Source: an uncultured Robiginitomaculum sp.
GTDB lineage: Bacteria; Pseudomonadota; Alphaproteobacteria; Caulobacterales; Maricaulaceae
Direction of reading: 5' to 3'
Assembly (NCBI GenBank): GCA_938003555.1
Contig: CALKXN010000352.1
Coordinates: 1-9,907, forward strand
DNA: 9,907 bases
The notes beneath the pieces are model-generated. The model saw only the letters and a list, made by a program, of their open reading frames with translations. It was not told the origin of the DNA and ran no database searches. Each line of letters starts with the position of its first letter. The stretch's first letter is position 1. Below are positions 1 through 6,158 of this stretch, in pieces. Both the position numbers and the translations under genes were made by a program.

Positions 1-458
1 AATGTGGCGCCGCGCCTTATTTGGGGCGACAGCGCAGAATAACCGCCTGCGCCGTCATCTGCGTCGGATCTGTCATAGAGCAAATGCAAAGTTGGCAGTG
101 GCCGCTCAAGCGCCGCGAAACCGGCACCGCCAATTTCCCAAAACACATCACGCGGCAATTGATATTTGATACGATGCTCCCCCGTGCCTAATAGCGACCG
201 TCCATCTGCTCCGCCAGGAACAGACATAAGACCGGAAACATATGCACTCGGCGCGCCATGGGCTTTATAACTGGGCGCGAGGGCACGTTCCAAAGCATCA
301 GCATCTGTATCAAATAGCGGACTCATGACGCCGGCAATATGCGCGGCAGGATATTGATTATCACCGACATCACCCGATGACGTTGCGCAGGCGGAGAATA
401 TGCCCGCACAGGCAACATAAAAGGCAGTGAAGAATATAATCCGCGGCATCCGGCCCAT
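1..458 (-). CDS. Probable lipoprotein of unknown function (partial, C-terminus off the left edge)
   Basis: The reading frame is open from an ATG at 458 to the window edge, giving 152 codons. The product begins with MGRMPR, then a hydrophobic stretch (about residues 7-22) ending in FSAC, a fair lipobox with the candidate lipidated cysteine at residue 24. It would thus be exported and anchored to a membrane. The rest (PAAHIAGVMSPLFDTDADAL and onward, with an Ala/Gly-rich middle and LPTLHLLYD near the cut) has no motif I recognise, so no function is assigned. A second ATG three codons in (449) is an alternative start. Only two bases separate this start from the stop of the dipeptidase gene upstream, so the two are very likely cotranscribed and perhaps translationally coupled. 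No strong Shine-Dalgarno is visible. The gene is real in my view because of the signal sequence and tight spacing. Confidence 0.7.
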   Translation of the reverse strand, partial: MGRMPRIIFFTAFYVACAGIFSACATSSGDVGDNQYPAAHIAGVMSPLFDTDADALERALAPSYKAHGAPSAYVSGLMSVPGGADGRSLLGTGEHRIKYQLPRDVFWEIGGAGFAALERPLPTLHLLYDRSDADDGAGGYSALSPQIRRGAT

Positions 459-460
459 AA

Positions 461-1669
461 TTATTTTGCGCCCGCTTCAGCGGCCTCCATAACCCGAAGC
501 AAATTACCGCCCCAAATCTTGGCAATGTCTGTCTGACTATACCCACGGCGCAAGAGTTCTGTCGTGACATTGGCCGTCTCGGATGCGTCCTGCCACCCGA
601 CAATTCCTCCGCCGCCATCAAAGTCCGACGCAATACCAACATGATCAATGCCCGCAACTTTTACAGCATGGTCAATATGGTCGACAAAGTCTGATACGGT
701 TGCTTCGGGGGCCATGGCCGTGATCGCCGCGCGGCGAATGCCATATTGATCCCGCTTGGCCTGATCCCAATCGGCGCGATCCCCAAATTCCGCGTCCAAA
801 GCGCTGCGCGCATCTTGCTGCTCTTCTGTGGGGAGTTTCACATATGAGCCCAAAGCGACCATTTGCGCGACCCCGCCAACATCTCGAATTTTGCGAAGCT
901 GCTCATCATCAAGGTTGCGCGCGCTATCGGCCACGGCTTTGACCCCGCTATGCGAGGCAATAATTGGTGTGCGTGATAAATCTGCGGCCTGCATCATGGT
1001 CGCTTTGCCCGTATGGCTGACATCCACCATAATGCCGTGATCATTAAGCGCTGCGACGAGTTCCTTGCCGAGCGGCGATAAGCCATTCCATTTCGGCCCA
1101 TCATCACGGACGGGATGAGGGTTAGAGCTATCGCCAAATTGATTATGCCCGAAATGCGTAATCCCGACATAGCGCACGCCGCTGACCGATAATTGCCGCA
1201 CCGCAATGACGCGTTCGCCCAGCGGATAGGCATTTTCCATTCCGATCAAAACGGCATGTTTACCTGCCCCCGTAATACGGCGCACATCATCAGCGCTGCG
1301 CGCGAGTTCAAAATCATCACTATGGGTCTGCGTAAGGCGGGTAATCGCCTCCAAGCGCGTATTCGCAATTTTACGCCCTTGCGCGTAACCCTGCGCCGTT
1401 AACTCACCCTGCGGCGTATAAACAATCCAGAACCCACTATCGAGCTGCCCGGCGGCAAGCTTAGGCAGATCAACTTGTAAATCCGTCGCGCCGCTGGGGT
1501 CAATCTCTGTCATATAAGTCAGCGGAATATCAATATGCGTATCAAGCGTCAGCGTTTGATCGTGAATTTGCGCAGGTGTGAGCTCTGATGCATTCGAGCC
1601 ATCACTCGCAGCGCCGCAACTGGTGAGGAGGATCGCTCCTGTAACAATCAGGCTTGTTTTATAAGTCAT
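461..1669 (-). CDS. Membrane dipeptidase, peptidase family M19, predicted lipoprotein
   Basis: This is a 402-residue zinc dipeptidase of the renal dipeptidase family, which hydrolyses dipeptides (some members accept D-amino-acid residues at the C-terminal position). The N-terminus MTYKTSLIVTGAILLTSC is a lipoprotein signal with lipobox LTSC, lipidated at Cys18, so the enzyme should sit in the periplasm or outer membrane. The binuclear metal ligands are all visible: His45 and Asp47 in LDTHID, Glu145 in GMENAYP, His219 in VDVSH, and His240 in IASHSG. The substrate-side residues also match: His172 in THFGHN, Arg251 in SARNL, and Asp349 in ASDFDGG. The spacings 219-240 and 240-251 equal those of human DPEP1. 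The frame stays open upstream to a TTG at 1729, but the ATG at 1669 has a purine-rich GAAAGAG 4 bases ahead and gives the clean signal peptide. The preceding gene ends 63 bases upstream. The exact substrate is not deducible. Confidence 0.95.
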   Translation of the reverse strand: MTYKTSLIVTGAILLTSCGAASDGSNASELTPAQIHDQTLTLDTHIDIPLTYMTEIDPSGATDLQVDLPKLAAGQLDSGFWIVYTPQGELTAQGYAQGRKIANTRLEAITRLTQTHSDDFELARSADDVRRITGAGKHAVLIGMENAYPLGERVIAVRQLSVSGVRYVGITHFGHNQFGDSSNPHPVRDDGPKWNGLSPLGKELVAALNDHGIMVDVSHTGKATMMQAADLSRTPIIASHSGVKAVADSARNLDDEQLRKIRDVGGVAQMVALGSYVKLPTEEQQDARSALDAEFGDRADWDQAKRDQYGIRRAAITAMAPEATVSDFVDHIDHAVKVAGIDHVGIASDFDGGGGIVGWQDASETANVTTELLRRGYSQTDIAKIWGGNLLRVMEAAEAGAK

Positions 1670-1673
1670 ATTG

Positions 1674-1680
1674 CTCTTTC
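1674..1680 (-). promoter_or_regulatory. Ribosome binding site deciding the dipeptidase start
   Basis: The minus strand reads GAAAGAG followed by CAAT and the ATG at 1669. This places initiation at the codon that opens a lipoprotein signal peptide, rather than at the upstream in-frame TTG at 1729, whose added 20 residues would put a Cys- and Trp-containing stretch before the signal. A very similar GAAGAG-CA-ATG arrangement precedes the membrane protein gene starting at 5972. Confidence 0.55.
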
Positions 1681-1732
1681 TACAAAATATTATGAAGCTC
1701 GACCGCCATGTAAAACAGCACACCGGCAAGGA

Positions 1733-2521
1733 TTAGTTTTTATTATTTACTTTCGTTACCTTATTCATCACGGCGTCAACGACGCGTTCAGGCATAAAAT
1801 TTATCCAGACATAAATGAGTGACCCGAGGAGAACCAAAAGCAGCCCTCCTAAAAAAATAAGTATTTTAACTACGGCTTGGCGCGGACTGAGAGTCACGAT
1901 GGCGCTGTCTTCGGTGAAGCGAACATCTTTCAGTGCAAGGCTAGCAATAGAGCCTTTATACCCTGCGTCATTTAAGTCATAAATTGGGACCGTGGACAGG
2001 AACCATTGCACCGCCTTGGCTGATGCGGCTTTGACCTTATCATCATCGGCCCCAATCAAACGATCAAATGACTCCTTAGCCTCATCCGATAACATTTCAT
2101 CTCGCTTGCGTTTGAAAAAATCAGTTGCAACATTTTTAATGTCACCCGTTTTTTGCTCTAAATCAGGATCTAATTTGAATGTTATATCAGACGCATCAAG
2201 CTGCCCTAAGTAAAGACGTGGTGAGTCATATGCCAGCCCCGATGTGAGACGCCCGCCCATATTGGCGCCATGTCCAAATCCATTAACGTCGAAATCCACT
2301 TCAATTTGCGCGGTGTTATTTGCTTTAAAATCAATTTGCGCTGCATTCGGGCCAAGCGTCACGCCAAGGTGTTTTATATCGCCCTGCGCCAATTTACGAT
2401 CAATGGCCGTCTGAACTTCAGCTTCGCTTAACGTCAGATCGAAGTCATCGGCCAGAATATAAATCCCTGCCATCACGATCACGACAATTGCGACAAGAGC
2501 GATGAGAATTTTTTTCAACAT
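1733..2521 (-). CDS. Bitopic envelope protein resembling YceB/DUF1439 proteins
   Basis: The product is a 262-residue protein of unknown function. An N-terminal transmembrane segment or uncleaved signal anchor (about residues 4-23, no lipobox) is followed by a soluble domain of about 190 residues and a second hydrophobic helix (about 218-242), with a short basic tail. The soluble part starts with LTLSEAEVQTAIDRKL, holds amphipathic beta-like stretches (AQIDFKANN, QIEVDFDVNG, SDITFKLD), and ends with PIYDLND, a short gap, then SLALKDVRFTEDSAIVTLSP. That order (an LT-[IL]-[ST]-E-x-E-[VI] helix at the start, a P-x-Y-x-L turn, and a final strand ending in a V-x-P type motif) resembles the E. coli lipoprotein YceB. 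This is a resemblance by eye, not a search result. The ATG at 2521 is preceded by ATAAGG about 7 bases upstream. The gene lies 42 bases after the DUF2339 gene and 63 bases before the dipeptidase start, so an operon is likely. Confidence 0.85.
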   Translation of the reverse strand: MLKKILIALVAIVVIVMAGIYILADDFDLTLSEAEVQTAIDRKLAQGDIKHLGVTLGPNAAQIDFKANNTAQIEVDFDVNGFGHGANMGGRLTSGLAYDSPRLYLGQLDASDITFKLDPDLEQKTGDIKNVATDFFKRKRDEMLSDEAKESFDRLIGADDDKVKAASAKAVQWFLSTVPIYDLNDAGYKGSIASLALKDVRFTEDSAIVTLSPRQAVVKILIFLGGLLLVLLGSLIYVWINFMPERVVDAVMNKVTKVNNKN

Positions 2522-2563
2522 ATTAAGCCTTATTTTTATGTCTTCCGAAAAAGCAGTAGCACA

Positions 2564-5287
2564 TCATATATTATCAGCGCGAGATTTCGAGAAGAGTATT
2601 TTTTGATAGATACGGCCAATGACGATCAAAACGACGCCCAGCACGACGAATGACAAAGCCCGCAGCACGCCTTCTAGCCCCGCCATATCCACGAGGAACG
2701 CCTTTAAGATGGTCAAAACAATTAAAATAGCGGAGGCGACGCGCAGATGTAGATTATCGCGCTGCAGCCCCAAGACCAGCAGGCCAATACCCAGCAACAG
2801 CCATGCGGCGCTAATGGCGTAAAGCTCTAACCCGTCCGGGAAATCTGCAAAGATTGAGATTTCCATTCCCGTAAAGGCAAGCCGAATAAGCCCTGTTTCA
2901 AAAAGGATGATCGCCAATAATGATAGTCCACCTAATATCCGAATATAGCCGTCGGGCCTGCGCGTTTTTAGCGCGCGCGCCAGATAAGCGAGCGCCAATC
3001 CAGGCAAGAGGTACCCTAGCGTCAGCGAATTTAGCAGCAAGTTGCCGCTGACCGTTTCACCGGCATTCAAGAGCGGGGATTTCGCCAAGCATTGTGCCAA
3101 GACAAATGTGATTAATGTGATCAGCGACACGCCCATCGCCAGCGTCGGCAAAATGCGCGTATGCAGATCACCTTTGGCATCCCATTTATGCGGCGCCATC
3201 AGCGTTGCGCCAATTGTAAAGCTAAGTCCTGTCAAGACCTGCAAGGCCAATTCATCAAAGCTTAGGCGATAAGCTAGAATGTTGCCATCATTCATGAAGT
3301 GGTGAATTTGGAAGACCACAAAGAGCACTGCAAATGTCAGCGTCAGCGCTTTTAATATTTCGGACCAAACATCTGTTTTATGGTGTGAAAGCGCCCATGC
3401 CGCGCCCGCGCATAATACGCACGGCAAAGCAAAATAGAGCCACAAACTATTCAGCATTATTGCATCACTGACCTGACCGAGGCGAATAGGCCCCGTAAAC
3501 GTATGGGCGGCGCTAATCAGGGCAAATATTGGCGCAATAATGCGCGGCATGAACGCTTTGAAGTGCCAAGCCGCAGCGGCCGCAATGACAATACCCATCA
3601 TCAAACCAAGGCTCTGCGCTATTCCGTTTAGGCCAATCAAGACCGCCGCCAAATAGGCCAGCGCCGCGCCGACAACATATATGCGCGCGGCGTTTTGACT
3701 TGTGTAGCCCTCCCCGCGCAGCAAAATTGCGATGCTGGCAAAAATAGCCGCGCTAAGACCGAACGCTGTGGCCATGAGACCTGTATAGGCATTCGGCGCG
3801 CGCCCTAAGACAGCAAACAGAAAAAGTAGCGTGCCGGCAATTGTCGCCAAGCTCCAAAAGGTTGGCGCAGGCGATGTATCACCATCAGACCCGTTATAAA
3901 TGCGCAGGACCGCAAATATATGCAGAGCGGCCATATATGCCCCTCCCAGCAATAATATTTGTATCGTCGACAACACAGATTGCGGCGTCATCACGGCAAT
4001 CAAAGCCCCGAGCGCGGCCGCAATCGCGCTGTAGAGAGGCTGGCGGCGCAATAGCCATGCGCAAAGCATGACGAGCGCCGCAAAGCCCAAACCCAATATG
4101 ATTGTCGCCGCGTTTTCGCGTCCTTCAAAGGCCGCAGCCATCACGAGCATAGACGCGATTAAAGTCCATATGGCTGCCACGGCAGGGCGATGGGTGATGG
4201 ATTTAATATCGCCCGTGAGCGGCGTGTTTTTTGACCGCTCCGCGATGAACGCGCTGACGATGAAGCTTAAGGCGATAAAGGCGAACCAAATAAATTTTTC
4301 AGGCGCGGCCTGCGTGGCCTCTAGGCTCATCATCGACCAGAATAACAGGCCGCACAGCGCAGCAATATTCAGCCAGCCCCAGTCGCGATGTTGGGCCACA
4401 TAAAGCGCCGCAGCGGCAACAGTCAGTACATATCCATAAAGCGCGTAAATGTTAGGCCCATCCGTTTGCACCAGCAGCGGTACGACCATCGCGCCAACCA
4501 ATCCGATAGCCGCCAAGACTGCGCCATGACGATAGGAGAGCGCGAGGCCACCCAGCGCTACCGCGCCCATAAGCGCAAAGGCGAGAAATGGCCCCAAAAA
4601 CCCATAAAGCGCGTAGGCGGTATAGGCCGTCCCAAACAGCGTAAAGACCCCAATCGCCGTCAGCAGCGTCGGGATATAAGCACGCCCCGATATGCCATCC
4701 ACCAGCGCTGCGGCTTTGCCAGTGGCGAGTTTCCCCAACTCCCCGCGATGCAGCCACTCCCCCGCGCCCAGTAAGGCGACTCCTAATATCGACGCCATAA
4801 TCATGCGCATGGCAGGGGTAAAGACGCCGGCCTCAATAGTGTAACGCAGTAAGAAAACTGCGCCGACTAAGAGCGCAAAGCCGCCTACCCAGACAGACCA
4901 CTGCGTCCCGATCAACTCTTCTAAAGATTTTTGGGGGCGGCGCGGCGCTTGCGCTTTGGGTTCGGGTTTAGACGTTTGCGTCTGTGTTTGGCTCGGCGGC
5001 GTAGCGGATTTAAGCGCGGCGGCGGGGTCTTTGGAGGCGGGTTTAGGCTGCGCCATAGGTTCTGGCGGGGCCTGTTTTGGCGGCGCTCTGCGCGGCGGCG
5101 GCGCGACTTCGATAGGCTCTTGGAGTTTTTCTAATTGCGTTTTCTCGGCGCGCGGCTCGAGCATAGACACTCGGCGCTTTAGCCGCGCAATCTCTGCACT
5201 TTGACTTCCTACTTTACTGATTGCGATAATAGACAGGACAATCGGCAAGACTAGCATCACCACTGCAAGCAAAACGAAAAACGCCAT
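2564..5287 (-). CDS. Large polytopic DUF2339 membrane protein
   Basis: The product has 907 residues and belongs to the DUF2339 group of very hydrophobic inner-membrane proteins, whose role is unknown. Segments in order are: a first membrane helix (about 3-23); a short coiled-coil-like basic/acidic stretch (about 27-54); a disordered Pro/Ala/Gln/Lys-rich linker (about 57-118, including TQTQTSKPEPKAQ); then the family signature from about 119 on. The signature comprises SLEELIGTQWSVWVGG, a helix, LLRYTIEAGVFTPAMR and LLGAGEWLHR. After it, some twenty or more hydrophobic helices run to the C-terminus (IGRIYQKILFSKSRADNI). The start at 5287 is chosen because AGGAGAG sits three bases before this ATG; an in-frame GTG at 5305 lies upstream of that ribosome binding site. 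It appears to head a four-gene envelope cluster. Transport, polymer handling or a scaffold role are all possible and none is shown. Confidence 0.95.
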   Translation of the reverse strand: MAFFVLLAVVMLVLPIVLSIIAISKVGSQSAEIARLKRRVSMLEPRAEKTQLEKLQEPIEVAPPPRRAPPKQAPPEPMAQPKPASKDPAAALKSATPPSQTQTQTSKPEPKAQAPRRPQKSLEELIGTQWSVWVGGFALLVGAVFLLRYTIEAGVFTPAMRMIMASILGVALLGAGEWLHRGELGKLATGKAAALVDGISGRAYIPTLLTAIGVFTLFGTAYTAYALYGFLGPFLAFALMGAVALGGLALSYRHGAVLAAIGLVGAMVVPLLVQTDGPNIYALYGYVLTVAAAALYVAQHRDWGWLNIAALCGLLFWSMMSLEATQAAPEKFIWFAFIALSFIVSAFIAERSKNTPLTGDIKSITHRPAVAAIWTLIASMLVMAAAFEGRENAATIILGLGFAALVMLCAWLLRRQPLYSAIAAALGALIAVMTPQSVLSTIQILLLGGAYMAALHIFAVLRIYNGSDGDTSPAPTFWSLATIAGTLLFLFAVLGRAPNAYTGLMATAFGLSAAIFASIAILLRGEGYTSQNAARIYVVGAALAYLAAVLIGLNGIAQSLGLMMGIVIAAAAAWHFKAFMPRIIAPIFALISAAHTFTGPIRLGQVSDAIMLNSLWLYFALPCVLCAGAAWALSHHKTDVWSEILKALTLTFAVLFVVFQIHHFMNDGNILAYRLSFDELALQVLTGLSFTIGATLMAPHKWDAKGDLHTRILPTLAMGVSLITLITFVLAQCLAKSPLLNAGETVSGNLLLNSLTLGYLLPGLALAYLARALKTRRPDGYIRILGGLSLLAIILFETGLIRLAFTGMEISIFADFPDGLELYAISAAWLLLGIGLLVLGLQRDNLHLRVASAILIVLTILKAFLVDMAGLEGVLRALSFVVLGVVLIVIGRIYQKILFSKSRADNI

Positions 5288-5290
5288 AAT

Positions 5291-5297
5291 CTCTCCT
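5291..5297 (-). promoter_or_regulatory. Strong ribosome binding site of the DUF2339 gene
   Basis: The minus strand reads AGGAGAG then ATT and the ATG at 5287. The core AGGAG is at a standard distance from this ATG. It excludes the longer start at GTG 5305, because the site lies downstream of that codon. Confidence 0.75.
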
Positions 5298-5303
5298 GTT
5301 CGC

Positions 5304-5331
5304 ACTTTAGGCCGAGATAAAGGCGAGGCAA
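5304..5331 (-). promoter_or_regulatory. Possible promoter of the DUF2339 operon
   Basis: On the minus strand TTGCCT (5331-5326) and TAAAGT (5309-5304) are separated by 16 bases. Each matches four of six positions of the housekeeping sigma consensus TTGACA/TATAAT. Transcription would start just upstream of the AGGAGAG ribosome binding site, leaving a very short leader. The match is weak and rests mainly on position: it lies between a likely terminator and the first gene of the next unit. Confidence 0.25.
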
Positions 5332-5334
5332 TAG

Positions 5335-5352
5335 AAAACCGCCTTGCGGCTT
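5335..5352 (-). terminator. Candidate Rho-independent terminator after the rpoD-linked genes
   Basis: Reading the minus strand from 5352, AAGCCGC is followed by the loop AAG and GCGGTTT, a seven-base stem with one G-T pair, then one more T before the run is broken by C. The T tract (TTTT in all, three of them in the stem) is short, so the terminator is moderate at best. Its place, about 50 bases after the stop of the 189-residue membrane protein and before the DUF2339 gene, fits the end of the dnaG-rpoD transcription unit. Confidence 0.45.
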
Positions 5353-5355
5353 ATG

Positions 5356-5382
5356 CCGATATATGACCGATATATGCCCGAT
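5356..5382. repeat. CCGATATATG direct repeats, 11-base period
   Basis: The plus strand carries CCGATATATG at 5356-5365 and again at 5367-5376, and a third CCGAT at 5378-5382. The CCGAT units start exactly 11 bases apart, about one helical turn, so they would present the same face of the DNA. They lie about 70-95 bases upstream of the DUF2339 start and just beyond the candidate terminator. An operator for an unknown regulator is possible; a chance tandem duplication is the alternative. Confidence 0.5.
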
Positions 5383-5402
5383 TACAGTTCGGGAATGCGG
5401 GT

Positions 5403-5972
5403 TCATTCAGCCAATTCAATATCCGTGTAAAACACGCCTTTTGATGTCCCGCGGCCTGTCAGACGTATTGTAAACACCTGTCCCCATCTTTTCCGAATCG
5501 CGTGAGGAACATAGCAAATGTGTGAATGCCCAATAACGTTGACATTTACGTTCATGGATTTACGGCAGAAACTGCTTTGATTGCCCGTACTTAATGTCGG
5601 CACGGTCTCGTAATCCAGTGTAATCGTCCGACCAAATATCGCGGCGTGAATCATCGGCGCACCGACTTTCAAAGATATGTCAAAACCAAAGCCTGTCGCC
5701 CCTGCGGTTGCGCACACAAACGCAACTGTCAAAAAATTAGATTTAAACCCATCGCCCCATGAAACAGTCACAAAACAACACGCAAGCGGTATGCTCATCA
5801 CCGCCCCAGCAATCCAAGGAAACCAAACGTCAAAGCTGTTAAAATAAGTTGGAGCGGGGAGAAAATGTATCCCAAACATGCGCAAGACAGCAATGACAAA
5901 AGGCATGACCCAGCTACATAGGATAAATACCCCTGACCAAAAAACGAGCTGTCGCTTAAGGTTATAGCTCAT
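5403..5972 (-). CDS. Membrane protein of unknown family, downstream of rpoD
   Basis: The product has 189 residues and I do not recognise the family. After a short basic start (MSYNLKRQ) there are three likely membrane helices, at about 9-33, 49-71 and 80-100. A C-terminal soluble portion of about 85 residues follows. It contains TITLDYETVPTL, two cysteines (Cys136 in SSFCRK, Cys153 in HSHICY) with an intervening MNVNVNVIGHSH strand-like segment, and a basic patch (IRKRWGQ) before TIRLTGRG and YTDIELAE. The soluble part looks beta-rich. The ATG at 5972 overlaps the stop of the preceding small ORF in ATGA, and GAAGAG lies two bases upstream. Cysteine, asparagine and histidine are more common than in the neighbours, which could mean a lineage-specific gene. 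A candidate terminator follows about 50 bases after its stop. Confidence 0.65.
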   Translation of the reverse strand: MSYNLKRQLVFWSGVFILCSWVMPFVIAVLRMFGIHFLPAPTYFNSFDVWFPWIAGAVMSIPLACCFVTVSWGDGFKSNFLTVAFVCATAGATGFGFDISLKVGAPMIHAAIFGRTITLDYETVPTLSTGNQSSFCRKSMNVNVNVIGHSHICYVPHAIRKRWGQVFTIRLTGRGTSKGVFYTDIELAE

Positions 5973-6154
5973 TGCTCTTCATCAATTAAAGGGGATGATT
6001 TCAGCTCTACGGGAACAGTATTCTCGGCAATCTGAGTGTCCATTTGAGAACACATATCTTGATATATGCGCGGCAAAAAAACTTCAACCACTTCCCGCTC
6101 ATCGCCAGCAAGGTCGGCAATAGCGCGGTTTGTGATTGATGTGTTATTTATCAA
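5969..6154 (-). CDS. Small acidic hypothetical protein between rpoD and the membrane protein gene
   Basis: This possible 61-residue product starts at TTG 6154, four bases after the rpoD TAG stop, and ends DEEQ. It is soluble and acidic, with NRAIADLAGDEREVVEVFLP suggesting a helix, and one cysteine (residue 35). I recognise no family. Support comes from position: it fills the gap after rpoD exactly and its stop overlaps the next start by ATGA, the usual sign of translational coupling. Against it, the only upstream starts are TTGs. The purine-rich AGTAGG ahead of this one is only three bases away, although termination at rpoD could supply ribosomes by reinitiation. A shorter form from GTG at residue 22 or ATG at residue 34 is possible, and the frame may be non-coding. 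Confidence 0.4.
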   Translation of the reverse strand: MINNTSITNRAIADLAGDEREVVEVFLPRIYQDMCSQMDTQIAENTVPVELKSSPLIDEEQ

Positions 6155-6158
6155 AAGC

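Noticed and set aside
1670..1729. N-terminal extension of the dipeptidase from TTG 1729
   Set aside because: The added residues precede a complete lipoprotein signal peptide, and a good ribosome binding site fits the ATG at 1669.
1680..1739. A short hydrophobic stretch on the minus strand (KLILAGVLFYMAVELHNIL then TAG) in the gap between the YceB-like gene and the dipeptidase
   Set aside because: It resembles a membrane helix, but the frame is closed by a TAA just upstream and has no proper start or ribosome binding site. The preceding gene ends normally, so a frameshift remnant is not supported.
4388..4774. A 128-codon plus-strand frame inside the DUF2339 gene
   Set aside because: It is antisense to hydrophobic helices and has a low-complexity Arg/Gln-rich composition, as expected for a shadow frame.
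4930..5130. GC-rich repeated gcggcg-type sequence as a possible DNA repeat or origin
   Set aside because: It encodes the Pro/Ala-rich linker of the DUF2339 protein; the repetition follows from the codons for that low-complexity segment.
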